From positions 1 to 64,000 of the forward strand of contig NZ_JADPIB010000001.1 in NCBI RefSeq assembly GCF_015767265.1: a DNA stretch of 64,000 nucleotides, given 5' to 3'. Numbering within the stretch: position 1 is the first letter of the stretch; each line of letters starts with the position of its first letter. Under the pieces are notes generated by a model. The model was given only the letters and a program-made list of their open reading frames with translations, searched no databases and was not told where the DNA came from. A program made the translations under genes and the position numbers. Shown here piece by piece: positions 27,980-36,538 of this stretch. Source of the stretch: Aureivirga marina (GTDB lineage: Bacteria; Bacteroidota; Bacteroidia; Flavobacteriales; Flavobacteriaceae).

Positions 27980-30889
27980 TTGAAAGAAACATTTGAACAA
28001 GATATACAAGAATTAATTCCACATTTAGAAGGTGAATTTCACCTTGATCATTTACACAAAGAAATATATGCTACAGATGCTTCTGTGTATCGAAAAATGC
28101 CTTTAGGTGTTTTTTATCCTAAAACAAAAAATGACATTAAAAAAATAATTCAATTCGCTGATGAACATCAAATTAGTATCACACCAAGAACTGCCGGTAC
28201 TTCTTTAGCTGGACAGGCAATTGGAAAAGGAATTATCGTTGATGTCAGTAAGCATTTCAATAAAATCTTAGAATTTGATGAAAAAAATAAAACCATTACT
28301 GTTGAACCTGGAATTGTTCGTGATGAATTAAATGTTTTTCTAAAACCTTTTAATTTGTTTTTTAGCCCAATTACTTCTACTTCTAATCGTTGTATGATTG
28401 GTGGAATGGTCGGAAATAATTCTTCTGGAACAACTTCGATTAAATACGGAGTTACTAGAGATAAAGTCAAAAAATTAGCTTGTATTTTAAGTGATGGTTC
28501 AGAAGCTATTTTTGAGGAACTTTCTAAAGATCGTTTTTTACAAAAAACACATGGTTTTACTTTAGAAAATAAAATCTACAATTATATTTATAAAACGCTT
28601 TCAGACCCTAAAGTTCAAGAAGAAATTGATAAAAATTTTCCTAAAAAATCTATTCATAGAAGAAACACAGGTTACGCAATTGATATTTTAAAAAATACTT
28701 GTGCTTTTACAGACTCTGAAAAACTTACCAACATCGCTTCTATTCTTTGTGGAAGCGAAGGAACTTTAGCTTTTACAACTGAAATTACAATTCAATTAGA
28801 TGATTTACCTCCTGCTGAAAATCGATTAATCGCTGCGCATTTCCATACTTTAGATGATTGTATGAAAGCTGTTGTAATTGCAATGAAACACGATTTGTAT
28901 TTGTGTGAATTAATGGATAAAAGAATTTTAGATTGTACAAAAACAAGTCATGAACATATTGAAAATCGTTTTTTCCTAGAAGGTGATCCTGAAGCGATTT
29001 TAATGCTAGAACTTCGTGATAATTCCGTAGAAAATGTAGAAAAAAAAGTAGCTGATTTAATCCAAGATTTACAAAAAGAAAATCTTTCTTATGCACTTCC
29101 AGTTTTAAAAGGAAATGACATTGCAAAAGTAATTGAATTACGTGCTGCTGGACTTGGTCTTTTAGGAAGTCTAATCGGCGATAGAAAAGCTGTTGCTTGT
29201 ATCGAAGATACAGCAGTTTCCGTGGAAGATTTACCTTCTTATATTCATGAATTTGATGAAATGATGAAAAGCTATAATCAAGAAGCTGTGTATTATGCAC
29301 ATGCTGGAGCTGGAGAAATTCATTTGCGTCCAATTTTAAATTTAAAGAAAATCAAAGATGTAAAACTTTTCCATACAATCTCTGAAAATGTTGCGAAACT
29401 TGTCAAAAAATACAATGGTTCTCTAAGTGGCGAACATGGTGACGGAATTGTTCGTTCGTCTTTCATTCCTTTGGTTTTAGGAGAAGAAAATTATACCACT
29501 TTAAAACAAATCAAATATCTTTTTGATCCAAATAATATTTTTAATCCAGGAAAAATTATAGATTCAGATGAAATGACAGCTGATTTACGCTATGTTCCTG
29601 AAAGAAAAGAACCTGAAATTAAAACTTTTTACGATTATTCTTCTGAAGAAGGAATTTTACGTTCTGCGGAAAAATGTAATGGTGTTGGAGCTTGTAGAAA
29701 AACAGATGTTATCGGAGGTGTCATGTGTCCAAGTTATCGAGCTACAAAAGATGAAAAAGATACAACTCGTGCAAGAGCAAATACGTTACGTGAAGTTTTG
29801 ACAAATTCTACTGAAAAAAACCCTTTTAATAGTGAAGAATTAAAAGAAATTCTCGATTTATGTTTGGGTTGTAAAGCTTGCGCTTCTGAATGTCCAAGTA
29901 ATGTAGATGTTGCAACGATGAAAAGTGAATTTTTATATCAATATTATCAAAATCATGAAATTCCTTTAAGAACAAAACTTTTTGCAAATAATTCTGCTTA
30001 TAACAAATTAGGAAGAAAATTTTCTGGCGTTTCAAATTTTATGTTGAATCAACGATTAACAAAAGAAATGATGGGAATTGCTCCAAAAAGAAGTATGCCT
30101 AAATTTCATAAAAAAACATTGTATTCTTGGTATAAAAAACAAAAACATACAAATGAAAATAGTAATAAAAAGCTTTATCTTTTTTGTGATGAATTTACGA
30201 ATGTTTATGATGTAATTATTGGAAAAAATACTTTAAAACTTCTGTGGAAATTAGGATATCATCCAATTTTAATTGGCGAAAATGATAGTGCAAGAAGTTT
30301 ACTTTCTAAAGGTTTTTTAGAACAAGCAAAAAAGAAAATTGATAAAAATATTCATGATTTTTCAGAATTAATTTCTGAAGAAACTCCTTTGGTCGGAATT
30401 GAACCTTCCGCAATTTTAGGTTTCCGAGATGAATTTCCAAAATTAGCTACAGAAAAAGAAAAAGCGGAAATTTTAGCTAAAAACACATTTACAATTGAAG
30501 AATTTTTGGCTTCTGAAATAAAAAAAGGAATGATTTCTTCAGATTCTTTTACAGAAGAAAATGTCGAAATAAAAATTCACGGACATTGTCATCAAAAAGC
30601 TTTATCGAACACATCTTTTACTTTTCAGATTTTAAATTTGCCTAAAAACTATAAACCAACTATCTTAAATAGTGGATGTTGCGGAATGGCTGGTTCTTTT
30701 GGTTTTGAAAAAGAACATTTTGATATCAGTATGAAAATTGGAGAAAATTCTCTTTTTGGAAAACTTAGAAATATAGAAGAAAATGTATTAATTTCTGCTT
30801 CAGGAACGAGTTGTCGTCATCAAATTAAAGACGGAATTTCAAAAGTTGCTGAGCATCCTGTAACAATTTTGTATCATGCTTTAAAGTAA
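27980..30889 (+). CDS. FAD-linked oxidase / Fe-S oxidoreductase fusion (D-lactate dehydrogenase-like)
   Basis: 969-aa fusion of GlcD-, GlcE- and GlpC-like parts that oxidises a 2-hydroxyacid, most likely D-lactate, passing electrons to quinone. Residues about 40-530 are the FAD-binding and FAD-oxidase C domains ('ITPRTAGTSLAGQAIG', 'YYAHAGAGEIHLRP', 'GSLSGEHGDG'). Ferredoxin cysteines begin at C566 (CNGVGAC) and C628 (CLGCKACASECPS). The C-terminal CCG domain has 'HGHCHQKAL' and C900 in NSGCCGMAGSFG. Start is TTG; the next residues match the family N-terminus. A VOC protein follows after 6 nt. Confidence 0.88.
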   Translation: MKETFEQDIQELIPHLEGEFHLDHLHKEIYATDASVYRKMPLGVFYPKTKNDIKKIIQFADEHQISITPRTAGTSLAGQAIGKGIIVDVSKHFNKILEFDEKNKTITVEPGIVRDELNVFLKPFNLFFSPITSTSNRCMIGGMVGNNSSGTTSIKYGVTRDKVKKLACILSDGSEAIFEELSKDRFLQKTHGFTLENKIYNYIYKTLSDPKVQEEIDKNFPKKSIHRRNTGYAIDILKNTCAFTDSEKLTNIASILCGSEGTLAFTTEITIQLDDLPPAENRLIAAHFHTLDDCMKAVVIAMKHDLYLCELMDKRILDCTKTSHEHIENRFFLEGDPEAILMLELRDNSVENVEKKVADLIQDLQKENLSYALPVLKGNDIAKVIELRAAGLGLLGSLIGDRKAVACIEDTAVSVEDLPSYIHEFDEMMKSYNQEAVYYAHAGAGEIHLRPILNLKKIKDVKLFHTISENVAKLVKKYNGSLSGEHGDGIVRSSFIPLVLGEENYTTLKQIKYLFDPNNIFNPGKIIDSDEMTADLRYVPERKEPEIKTFYDYSSEEGILRSAEKCNGVGACRKTDVIGGVMCPSYRATKDEKDTTRARANTLREVLTNSTEKNPFNSEELKEILDLCLGCKACASECPSNVDVATMKSEFLYQYYQNHEIPLRTKLFANNSAYNKLGRKFSGVSNFMLNQRLTKEMMGIAPKRSMPKFHKKTLYSWYKKQKHTNENSNKKLYLFCDEFTNVYDVIIGKNTLKLLWKLGYHPILIGENDSARSLLSKGFLEQAKKKIDKNIHDFSELISEETPLVGIEPSAILGFRDEFPKLATEKEKAEILAKNTFTIEEFLASEIKKGMISSDSFTEENVEIKIHGHCHQKALSNTSFTFQILNLPKNYKPTILNSGCCGMAGSFGFEKEHFDISMKIGENSLFGKLRNIEENVLISASGTSCRHQIKDGISKVAEHPVTILYHALK

Positions 30890-30895
30890 AACACT

Positions 30896-31570
30896 ATGAA
30901 GATAATTTCATTAACATTGTTTACGAAAAACCTAGAAAAACAAATTGCTTTTTATAAAGATACACTAGGTTTTCAATTATTGGATCAAACAGAAAACAAA
31001 GCTATTTTTCAAGTTGGAAAATCAAAACTGATTTTTATTGGTGGAAAAAAAACACATCCATATCATTTTGCGTTGAATATTCCTGCATATTTGGAAAATG
31101 AAGCTTTAAAATGGCTCAAAAAGAAAGTTTCTATTTTAAAACATGAAAAAGATGAAATTCAGACTTTTGATAATTGGAATGCAAGAGCTATTTATTTTTA
31201 TGATGAAGATAAAAATATTGTAGAATTTATTTCTAGAAGAAATTTAGAGGAAATTTCCATGAAAGAATTTAATCATAAATCCATTCAAGAAATTTCAGAA
31301 ATTGGTATTTCTTCCGAAGATATTAAACATAAATATGAAGAATTTTCCAACAATTTTCCTATTGAAATTTACGATGGTGATTTTAATATTTTTTGTGCAA
31401 TGGGATCGGAAACTGGACTTTTTATTTGTGTGAATAAATTTGAAAAAACTTGGTTTCCTACAGAAGATAAAGCTCTTCCAGCAGATTTTTCTGTAATTAT
31501 TGAAGTTGAAAATCAAGAATTTTTTGTTGAATATGAACAAGAAAAATTGACAATTAATCCAATTCTTTAA
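30896..31570 (+). CDS. VOC-superfamily (glyoxalase-like) protein
   Basis: 224 aa with one clear vicinal-oxygen-chelate module (about 1-120: 'ISLTLFTKNLEKQIAFYKDTLGF', in part; 'YHFALNIPA'; 'AIYFYDEDKNIVEFISR') and a second degenerate half. It probably binds metal and a small organic ligand. It is coupled to the D-lactate-type oxidase (6 nt apart), which makes a role near methylglyoxal/lactate metabolism attractive; mgsA is also in this window. The substrate is inference only. Confidence 0.8.
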   Translation: MKIISLTLFTKNLEKQIAFYKDTLGFQLLDQTENKAIFQVGKSKLIFIGGKKTHPYHFALNIPAYLENEALKWLKKKVSILKHEKDEIQTFDNWNARAIYFYDEDKNIVEFISRRNLEEISMKEFNHKSIQEISEIGISSEDIKHKYEEFSNNFPIEIYDGDFNIFCAMGSETGLFICVNKFEKTWFPTEDKALPADFSVIIEVENQEFFVEYEQEKLTINPIL

Positions 31571-31580
31571 ATAAATTATA

Positions 31581-31627
31581 AAAGTCGAAATCAGAAATTT
31601 ATACAAATTTGATTTCGGCTTTTTTTT
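31581..31627 (+). terminator. Rho-independent terminator
   Basis: 13-bp stem (31581-31593 with 31610-31622; AAAGTCGAAATCA, one G-U pair), 16-nt loop, then T7. It closes the oxidase-VOC pair. Confidence 0.87.
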
Positions 31628-31910
31628 AAAATAAAAAGTTGTTTAAAAAGAATTGAACATATAGTCTATTTACAGATTATTATACTTTAGTGTTTTAATT
31701 AAAAAATTGTTCAAAATTTAGTTGACCTATTTTTTAAATCGTAAAAATCAAGAAATTTGAAAAAAATAGACGAGAAATTGTTTGAGCGATAGCGAGTTTT
31801 TTGAGTCTTTTTCAAGTTTGGTAGATTTTAGATTAAAAAAATACAAGTCTTGATTTTTTTGGTTCGTTTTTTTATCAAGAAAAAAATGAATAATTCTATT
31901 TATTAAAACC
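31628..31910. other. Non-coding region with a probable degenerate intergenic repeat
   Basis: No gene. The part 31765-31900 (GAGCGATAGCGAG near 31785, then 'TACAAGTCTTGATTTTTT' and 'GGTTCGTTTTTTTATCAAG') looks like a short dispersed intergenic element I associate with flavobacterial genomes. This is from memory and only one copy is in the window. Confidence 0.3.
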
Positions 31911-32489
31911 TTATTCCAACAACATTTCCATAGTATCCTCACAATTTGCACGAATCATTCTTTCTAATAATGGAAATTTTGTAAATCCATCTCTATCTTT
32001 AAAATGTTTTCCTTCTTCCAATAAAATAAATCTTGCTCTAAGTTTTTCTGCCATTTTTTCGGTCAATTTATACGGAATTATATAATCATCTTTTGCAGAA
32101 TAAACTACTCGAATAAAAGCAATTTTCATGATTTTCGCATAATCAATTTTTGGCTTTACAAAAGGCTCTAATTCAGGAATTGGAACTTCTTCTACAAATC
32201 CTGAAACCAAATACAGACCACGAATTTTAATTTCCTTTTTCTGTAAAAAATTTAAAATCGAAACACATCCTAAACTATGACCAACAAAAATGGTATTTTC
32301 ATCATAATGAGGAATTTCTTTTGCTAAATAATTTATCCAATCTTCAAAAACTGGATGCATCGAATTTGGAAGATTTAAAACTTGAACTTCTACATTTTCA
32401 TTTTCTAATTCTGCTTTTAAAGCTGGAAAAAAATTAGAATTTGCAGTTGCCGTATAACCATGTACAACAATAATTTTAATTTTTCGCAT
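31911..32489 (-). CDS. RBBP9/YdeN-family serine hydrolase
   Basis: 192 aa alpha/beta hydrolase of the RBBP9 type: 'IVVHGYTATANSNFFPAL' near the N-terminus, nucleophile elbow 'GHSLGC' (Ser about 71), an Asp in 'YSAKDDYIIPY' and the C-terminal His in 'EGKHFKDRDGF'. Complete triad, usual length. Bacterial members have poorly known esterase or amidase substrates. Single gene, divergent from the 7TM-HD gene. Confidence 0.85.
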   Translation of the reverse strand: MRKIKIIVVHGYTATANSNFFPALKAELENENVEVQVLNLPNSMHPVFEDWINYLAKEIPHYDENTIFVGHSLGCVSILNFLQKKEIKIRGLYLVSGFVEEVPIPELEPFVKPKIDYAKIMKIAFIRVVYSAKDDYIIPYKLTEKMAEKLRARFILLEEGKHFKDRDGFTKFPLLERMIRANCEDTMEMLLE

Positions 32490-32602
32490 CGTTTTATTTT
32501 TGAAGATACAAAATTGATTTTAAAGGAAATAATTATAAAACTGCAATAAAACAGCAAAAGAACTCAAAAAATTATTAGTATTTTTGATTAAAATACGGTT
32601 TC

Positions 32603-34666
32603 ATGAAGAATTTCATTAATAAAATTTTTGAAAATCATTCGCTGATTTATAAAGTTTGCTTGTACATTGTTTCGGTTTCTTTGATTGTCTATCTTTTTCC
32701 AAAAGGAGGACAATTTAAATACGAATTTCAAAAAGGAAAACCTTGGCAATACGATTCATTTTACGCTCCTTTTAATTTCGCAATTCAAAAAAATGATGAG
32801 GAAATTAAAAAAGAAAAAACAGAAGTTGAAAACAATGCAAAGCAATATTTTATTTACGATACAACTATTGTAAACACTGCAAAACAAGACTTTTTATCCA
32901 AATTCAATGTCACAATTGAAGATGATGGAAATATTTCTACAAAGCAAAAAAATGAAATCAAAGAAGTTTCTGAAGCCATTTTAAATGAAATCTATCAATT
33001 CGGATTTATCGATTCTGAGAGTCAGAATTATATTAAAAATTTTGATCGATTAATTGCAATTCGAAAAGGAAATGAAGTAAAAGATATTAGTCCAAAAAAA
33101 CTGTTTAATGCTTCTAAATTATTTCCTTTTATCAATAAAAAAATCGCTTTTATAAATAAGAATTCTGTTCGAGAACAATTGATTACTATTTTCTCTGAAT
33201 CTTTACGACCAAATGTATTTTTTGATGAAAAATTCACTAAAAAATCTTTGGAAGAAGCTTTGCAAAAAATGTCTTACACAACAGGATTAGTCACTGAAGG
33301 AGAACGAATTATTCAAAAAGGAGATATTGTAGAAGGAAAAAAATTAGCAGTTTTAAATTCATTAAAAAAAGAATTACAATCACAAGTTTGGAGCAAATCA
33401 AATTACAATTGGATTGTTTTAGGATATTCCATTCTTGTTGCGCTTGTTCTTTTGATGTTACTTCTATTTTTACGAAAATATCGAGAAGATATTTATGAAA
33501 GTAACAATAAAGTACTTTTTATCTTTTTCAACATCATTTTAATGGTTCTTTTGGTTACAATGACTGTAAAATATGAAGTAAATTATATTTATGTAATTCC
33601 TCTTTGTATTCTTCCAATTATTTTAAAAGCCTTTTTTGATGCTCGTTTAGGGCTTTTCACACATGTTTTAACGGTTCTTTTACTCGGATTTATCGTTCCA
33701 AATAGTTTTGAATTTATCTTTCTGCAAATCATCGCAGGAATCGTTACAATTTTAACTGTTTCTGAATTATATAAAAGAGCAAATCTATTTATTTCTGTTG
33801 GGCAAATTACATTGATTTATATGATTGCTTATTTTGCTTTTTCTATTATTCAAGATGGAAATGCGCAGCAATTAGATTTGAAATATTTTATCATGTTTGC
33901 GATGAATGGTGTTTTATCGTTCTTGGCAATGTTCTTAATTTTAATTTATGAAAAGACGTTTAAGCTAATTTCTGATGTTTCTTTACTAGAATTATCAAAT
34001 ACGAATTCAAAATTGCTTAGAGAGCTTGCAGAAAAAGCACCAGGAACTTTTCATCATTCTTTACAAGTAGCGAATTTAGCAGAAGCTGCCGCAAATGAAA
34101 TTGGAGCAAATTCGATGTTAGTTCGTGTTGGAGCATTATATCATGATATTGGAAAAATGAATAATCCAGTGTTTTTTACCGAAAATCAAACTACAGGATT
34201 TAATCCACACAATGAACTTCCTCCGAAAGAAAGTGCGAAAATTATTATCAATCATGTTTTGGATGGAATTGAAATTGCAAAAAAATATCATATTCCAGAT
34301 CGTATTATTGATTTCATTCGAACGCATCATGGAACAACACTTGTATATTATTTTTATAAAAAAGAAGCCGATTTAGATCCAGAAAATGTCGATATGGAAG
34401 AATTCCGTTATCCAGGTCCAATTCCTTTTTCGAGAGAAACAGCAATTTTGATGATGTGTGATTCGGTAGAAGCAGCTTCAAAAAGTTTGCAAAATCCAAC
34501 TGCACAAAATTTAGAAAATTTGATCGATAACATTATTTCTAAACAAATGTCGTCAGGTCAGTTTAAAAATGCAGATATTACCTTTCAGGAGATTGATTTA
34601 GTTAAAAAACTGTTAAAGAAGAAGTTAAAAAACATTTATCATTTAAGGGTTGAATATCCTAAATAA
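32603..34666 (+). CDS. 7TM-HD phosphohydrolase (PgpH-type cyclic di-AMP phosphodiesterase)
   Basis: 687 aa: an N-terminal membrane helix (about 17-32), an extracytoplasmic 7TMR-HDED-type domain (to about 260), a block of seven membrane helices (about 270-460) and a cytoplasmic HD domain. The metal site H514-D515 is in ALYHDIGKM, with 'THHGTTLVYYFY' after it. PgpH members hydrolyse c-di-AMP. TATTTTTG at 32579-32586 is a possible -7 element. The tRNA cluster follows. Confidence 0.88.
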   Translation: MKNFINKIFENHSLIYKVCLYIVSVSLIVYLFPKGGQFKYEFQKGKPWQYDSFYAPFNFAIQKNDEEIKKEKTEVENNAKQYFIYDTTIVNTAKQDFLSKFNVTIEDDGNISTKQKNEIKEVSEAILNEIYQFGFIDSESQNYIKNFDRLIAIRKGNEVKDISPKKLFNASKLFPFINKKIAFINKNSVREQLITIFSESLRPNVFFDEKFTKKSLEEALQKMSYTTGLVTEGERIIQKGDIVEGKKLAVLNSLKKELQSQVWSKSNYNWIVLGYSILVALVLLMLLLFLRKYREDIYESNNKVLFIFFNIILMVLLVTMTVKYEVNYIYVIPLCILPIILKAFFDARLGLFTHVLTVLLLGFIVPNSFEFIFLQIIAGIVTILTVSELYKRANLFISVGQITLIYMIAYFAFSIIQDGNAQQLDLKYFIMFAMNGVLSFLAMFLILIYEKTFKLISDVSLLELSNTNSKLLRELAEKAPGTFHHSLQVANLAEAAANEIGANSMLVRVGALYHDIGKMNNPVFFTENQTTGFNPHNELPPKESAKIIINHVLDGIEIAKKYHIPDRIIDFIRTHHGTTLVYYFYKKEADLDPENVDMEEFRYPGPIPFSRETAILMMCDSVEAASKSLQNPTAQNLENLIDNIISKQMSSGQFKNADITFQEIDLVKKLLKKKLKNIYHLRVEYPK

Positions 34667-34702
34667 AAAATGAAAAAAAAGTGATATTTTTTCAAAAAAA
34701 GC

Positions 34703-34733
34703 TTGCACAGTAAAGATTCTTATCCTACATTTG
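34703..34733 (+). promoter_or_regulatory. Promoter of the tRNA cluster (TTG-N20-TACATTTG)
   Basis: TTG at 34703-34705 and TACATTTG at 34726-34733 with a 20-nt spacer match the Bacteroidota -33/-7 consensus well. It lies 54 nt before tRNA-Ser, after the 7TM-HD gene stop. Confidence 0.8.
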
Positions 34734-34787
34734 CAACCGCAAAAACGAAGTAACAGCAGTTACAAAAGTTCTTAAAAATGATTTATT

Positions 34788-34869
34788 GGAGAGGTGGCAG
34801 AGTGGTAATGCAGCAGCCTGCTAAGCTGTCAACCTTATGGTTGCCCGGGTTCGAGTCCCGGTCTCTCCG
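34788..34869 (+). tRNA. tRNA-Ser (GCT)
   Basis: Acceptor GGAGAGG pairs with TCTCTCC (last pair G-T). The anticodon stem-loop CAGCCTGCTAAGCTG gives GCT, followed by a long variable arm and T-arm GGGTTCGAGTCCC. Discriminator G; no encoded CCA. Confidence 0.95.
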
Positions 34870-34877
34870 CATTTTTT

Positions 34878-34952
34878 CGGGGTGTAGCGTAGCCCGGTCA
34901 TCGCGCCTCGTTTGGGACGAGGAGGTCGCAGGTTCGAATCCTGCCACCCCGA
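34878..34952 (+). tRNA. tRNA-Pro (TGG)
   Basis: Acceptor CGGGGTG / CACCCCG. Anticodon arm CCTCG-TTTGGGA-CGAGG places TGG in the anticodon, and the T-arm is GCAGGTTCGAATCCTGC. Discriminator A; no encoded CCA. Confidence 0.95.
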
Positions 34953-34961
34953 CGAAAAAAT

Positions 34962-35035
34962 GGTCGCGTAGCTCAGCTGGATAGAGCATCTGCCTTCTAA
35001 GCAGACGGTCATAGGTTCGAATCCTATCGCGATCA
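34962..35035 (+). tRNA. tRNA-Arg (TCT); probable prophage integration site
   Basis: Acceptor GGTCGCG pairs with CGCGATC (one G-T). Anticodon arm TCTGC-CTTCTAA-GCAGA gives TCT. Discriminator A, no CCA. It directly abuts the integrase side of the prophage, so its 3' half is the likely att core; the second copy would be outside the window. Confidence 0.94.
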
Positions 35036-35056
35036 CAGTAACTATAATTCAAAGAC

Positions 35057-35087
35057 AAGGGATATCAATAAATATTGGTATCCCTTT
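35057..35087 (+). terminator. Probable terminator after the tRNA cluster
   Basis: 14-bp stem (35057-35070 with 35073-35086; AAGGGATATCAATA, one G-T pair) with a tight loop and a short T run. It could also belong to the attachment region. Confidence 0.6.
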
Positions 35088-35157
35088 ACTGTTTTCAAGG
35101 GGTTACATCAAAATTGGAATTTTCTCTTTTTTAATAATATTGTTTAATTATACAGGA

Positions 35158-35209
35158 ATGTTTTACAATTGTTTTACAATTTTTTTGATTGTAAAACATT
35201 GTAAAACAT
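35158..35209. repeat. Nested inverted repeat before the integrase gene
   Basis: Two direct copies of TGTTTTACAAT (35158-35180) face two inverted copies ATTGTAAAACA (35188-35209) around a 7-nt centre, 26 nt before the integrase ATG. The arrangement fits arm-type sites for the integrase or excisionase, or an operator. It can also fold as a long hairpin in the mRNA leader. Confidence 0.7.
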
Positions 35210-35234
35210 TTTTGTTTTTATACACCTATGAAAA

Positions 35235-36389
35235 ATGATTCAAAATAATTATTCCAAAAAGATTGTGTTAAATCCTTATCAAAAAGATAATGGGACATCC
35301 GTACTTTATTTAAGGTTAATACAAAACAGAAAGGTCAAATATTTAAAACTGGGTGTCTCTGTTGATAGAGATAAATTTGATCCAAACATGCAACGTGTAA
35401 AAGGTAAAAATCAAATTACTAAAGACACTAATCTTGTTATCGATAAACTCATGGCAGATATCAATTCCATCGAATTGAAATATCGATTAGAAAACAAGGA
35501 ACTAAACATCGAAAAACTCATTGAAGAATTTTCGAACCCCCACCCCAACAAAGATTTTATTGCTTTCTATGAAAAGGAAGTTGAAATTCAAAAAAAGGCT
35601 GTAAAGTTATCTACCTACAAACAACAAAAATCTTCTTTAAACAAACTCAAAAGATATAAAGGAAGAATTGCTTTTTCTGAAATTGATTTGAATTTCATCA
35701 ACGATTTAAGATGCCATTGTAAAACTGTTGAAAAAAATAATGACAATACGATTTCAACATTAATTAAAAATGTAAAGAAGTATTTAACTCTAGCAGAAAA
35801 GAAAGGATTAAGAGCAGCAGTTAAAGCAAATGATATAAAAATGAGAAGGCAGCTTTCTGAAAATAGAACTTTTTTAAGTTCTGATGAATTAAAAACAATT
35901 TTCAGTTACTATGAAAGTGAATTTATTACTGGTACTCATAAATTGGTTTTAAATCGATTTTTGTTTAGTTGCTTTACAGGAATTCGTTTAAGTGATAATC
36001 TTTCTCTTAATCAAAATCAAATTATTGAAGAAAGTATTTTATTTACTTCAGCAAAAACGGGAAAATTTCAAAGAATTAAATTATCAAAATCAGCGCAACA
36101 ATTTATCAGTTTAGAAGGACCTCCTTTTGCTGATAATTTCGCACCACAGTATATAAATCGTGAATTAAAGGAAATCGCTAAGATTTGTGGAATTACAAAA
36201 AAGCTAACCTTTCATGTTTCTAGGCATACATTTGCAACAAACTTCCTTATTAATGGAGGAAATGTTGTGAACCTAAAAAAGCTGTTAGCACATTCAAATA
36301 TTCGTGAAACTATGGTTTATGTTCATATTGTGGAAAGTATAGTTGATACTGAAATAAATTTGCTTGATAGTATCCTAACTTTAGAGTAA
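35235..36389 (+). CDS. int: Tyrosine-type site-specific integrase
   Basis: 384 aa. An N-terminal arm-binding domain of the bacteroidete type (about 9-60, 'TSVLYLRLIQNRKVKYLKLG') and a SAM-like core-binding domain (about 105-205) precede the catalytic domain. The catalytic residues are R251 (FTGIR), H327-x-x-R330 (FHVSRH), H353 (LAHSN) and Y362. It catalyses integration and excision. It sits 199 nt from tRNA-Arg on the opposite strand to the late genes. Confidence 0.93.
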   Translation: MIQNNYSKKIVLNPYQKDNGTSVLYLRLIQNRKVKYLKLGVSVDRDKFDPNMQRVKGKNQITKDTNLVIDKLMADINSIELKYRLENKELNIEKLIEEFSNPHPNKDFIAFYEKEVEIQKKAVKLSTYKQQKSSLNKLKRYKGRIAFSEIDLNFINDLRCHCKTVEKNNDNTISTLIKNVKKYLTLAEKKGLRAAVKANDIKMRRQLSENRTFLSSDELKTIFSYYESEFITGTHKLVLNRFLFSCFTGIRLSDNLSLNQNQIIEESILFTSAKTGKFQRIKLSKSAQQFISLEGPPFADNFAPQYINRELKEIAKICGITKKLTFHVSRHTFATNFLINGGNVVNLKKLLAHSNIRETMVYVHIVESIVDTEINLLDSILTLE

Positions 36390-36403
36390 CAGGTTCAAAT
36401 TGA

Positions 36404-36538
36404 AAAAAAATCGTGCTATCGTGCTAGAATGTAAAAAACAGGCTCTAAAGCCTTGTAAACACTGATAATTTTAATAGCACAGTTTCAGCACTAAAAAACT
36501 TGAAATAGCACGAATTAAAGTTTTAGCACGATTTTTTT
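36404..36538. repeat. Cluster of GTGCTA/TAGCAC repeats between integrase and tail genes
   Basis: Outer inverted repeat of 15 bp (36404-36418 and 36524-36538). Inside are GTGCTA at 36413 and 36421 and TAGCAC at 36475, 36506 and 36524, plus AGCAC at 36487. A small hairpin AGGCT-ctaa-AGCCT lies near 36441. It lies between convergent genes, so it may terminate both, but the reiterated 6-mer suggests a protein-binding array. Confidence 0.65.

Noticed and set aside
28168-29333. Long antisense frames inside the D-lactate-dehydrogenase-like gene
   Set aside because: Composition is that of reversed coding sequence (Leu/His-rich), with no promoter or independent motif.
34778-35058. Protein-like frames across the tRNA cluster on both strands
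   Set aside because: They read through three well-formed tRNA genes; the apparent protein sequence (e.g. 'DSNLRPPRPK') is the known artefact of translating tRNA.
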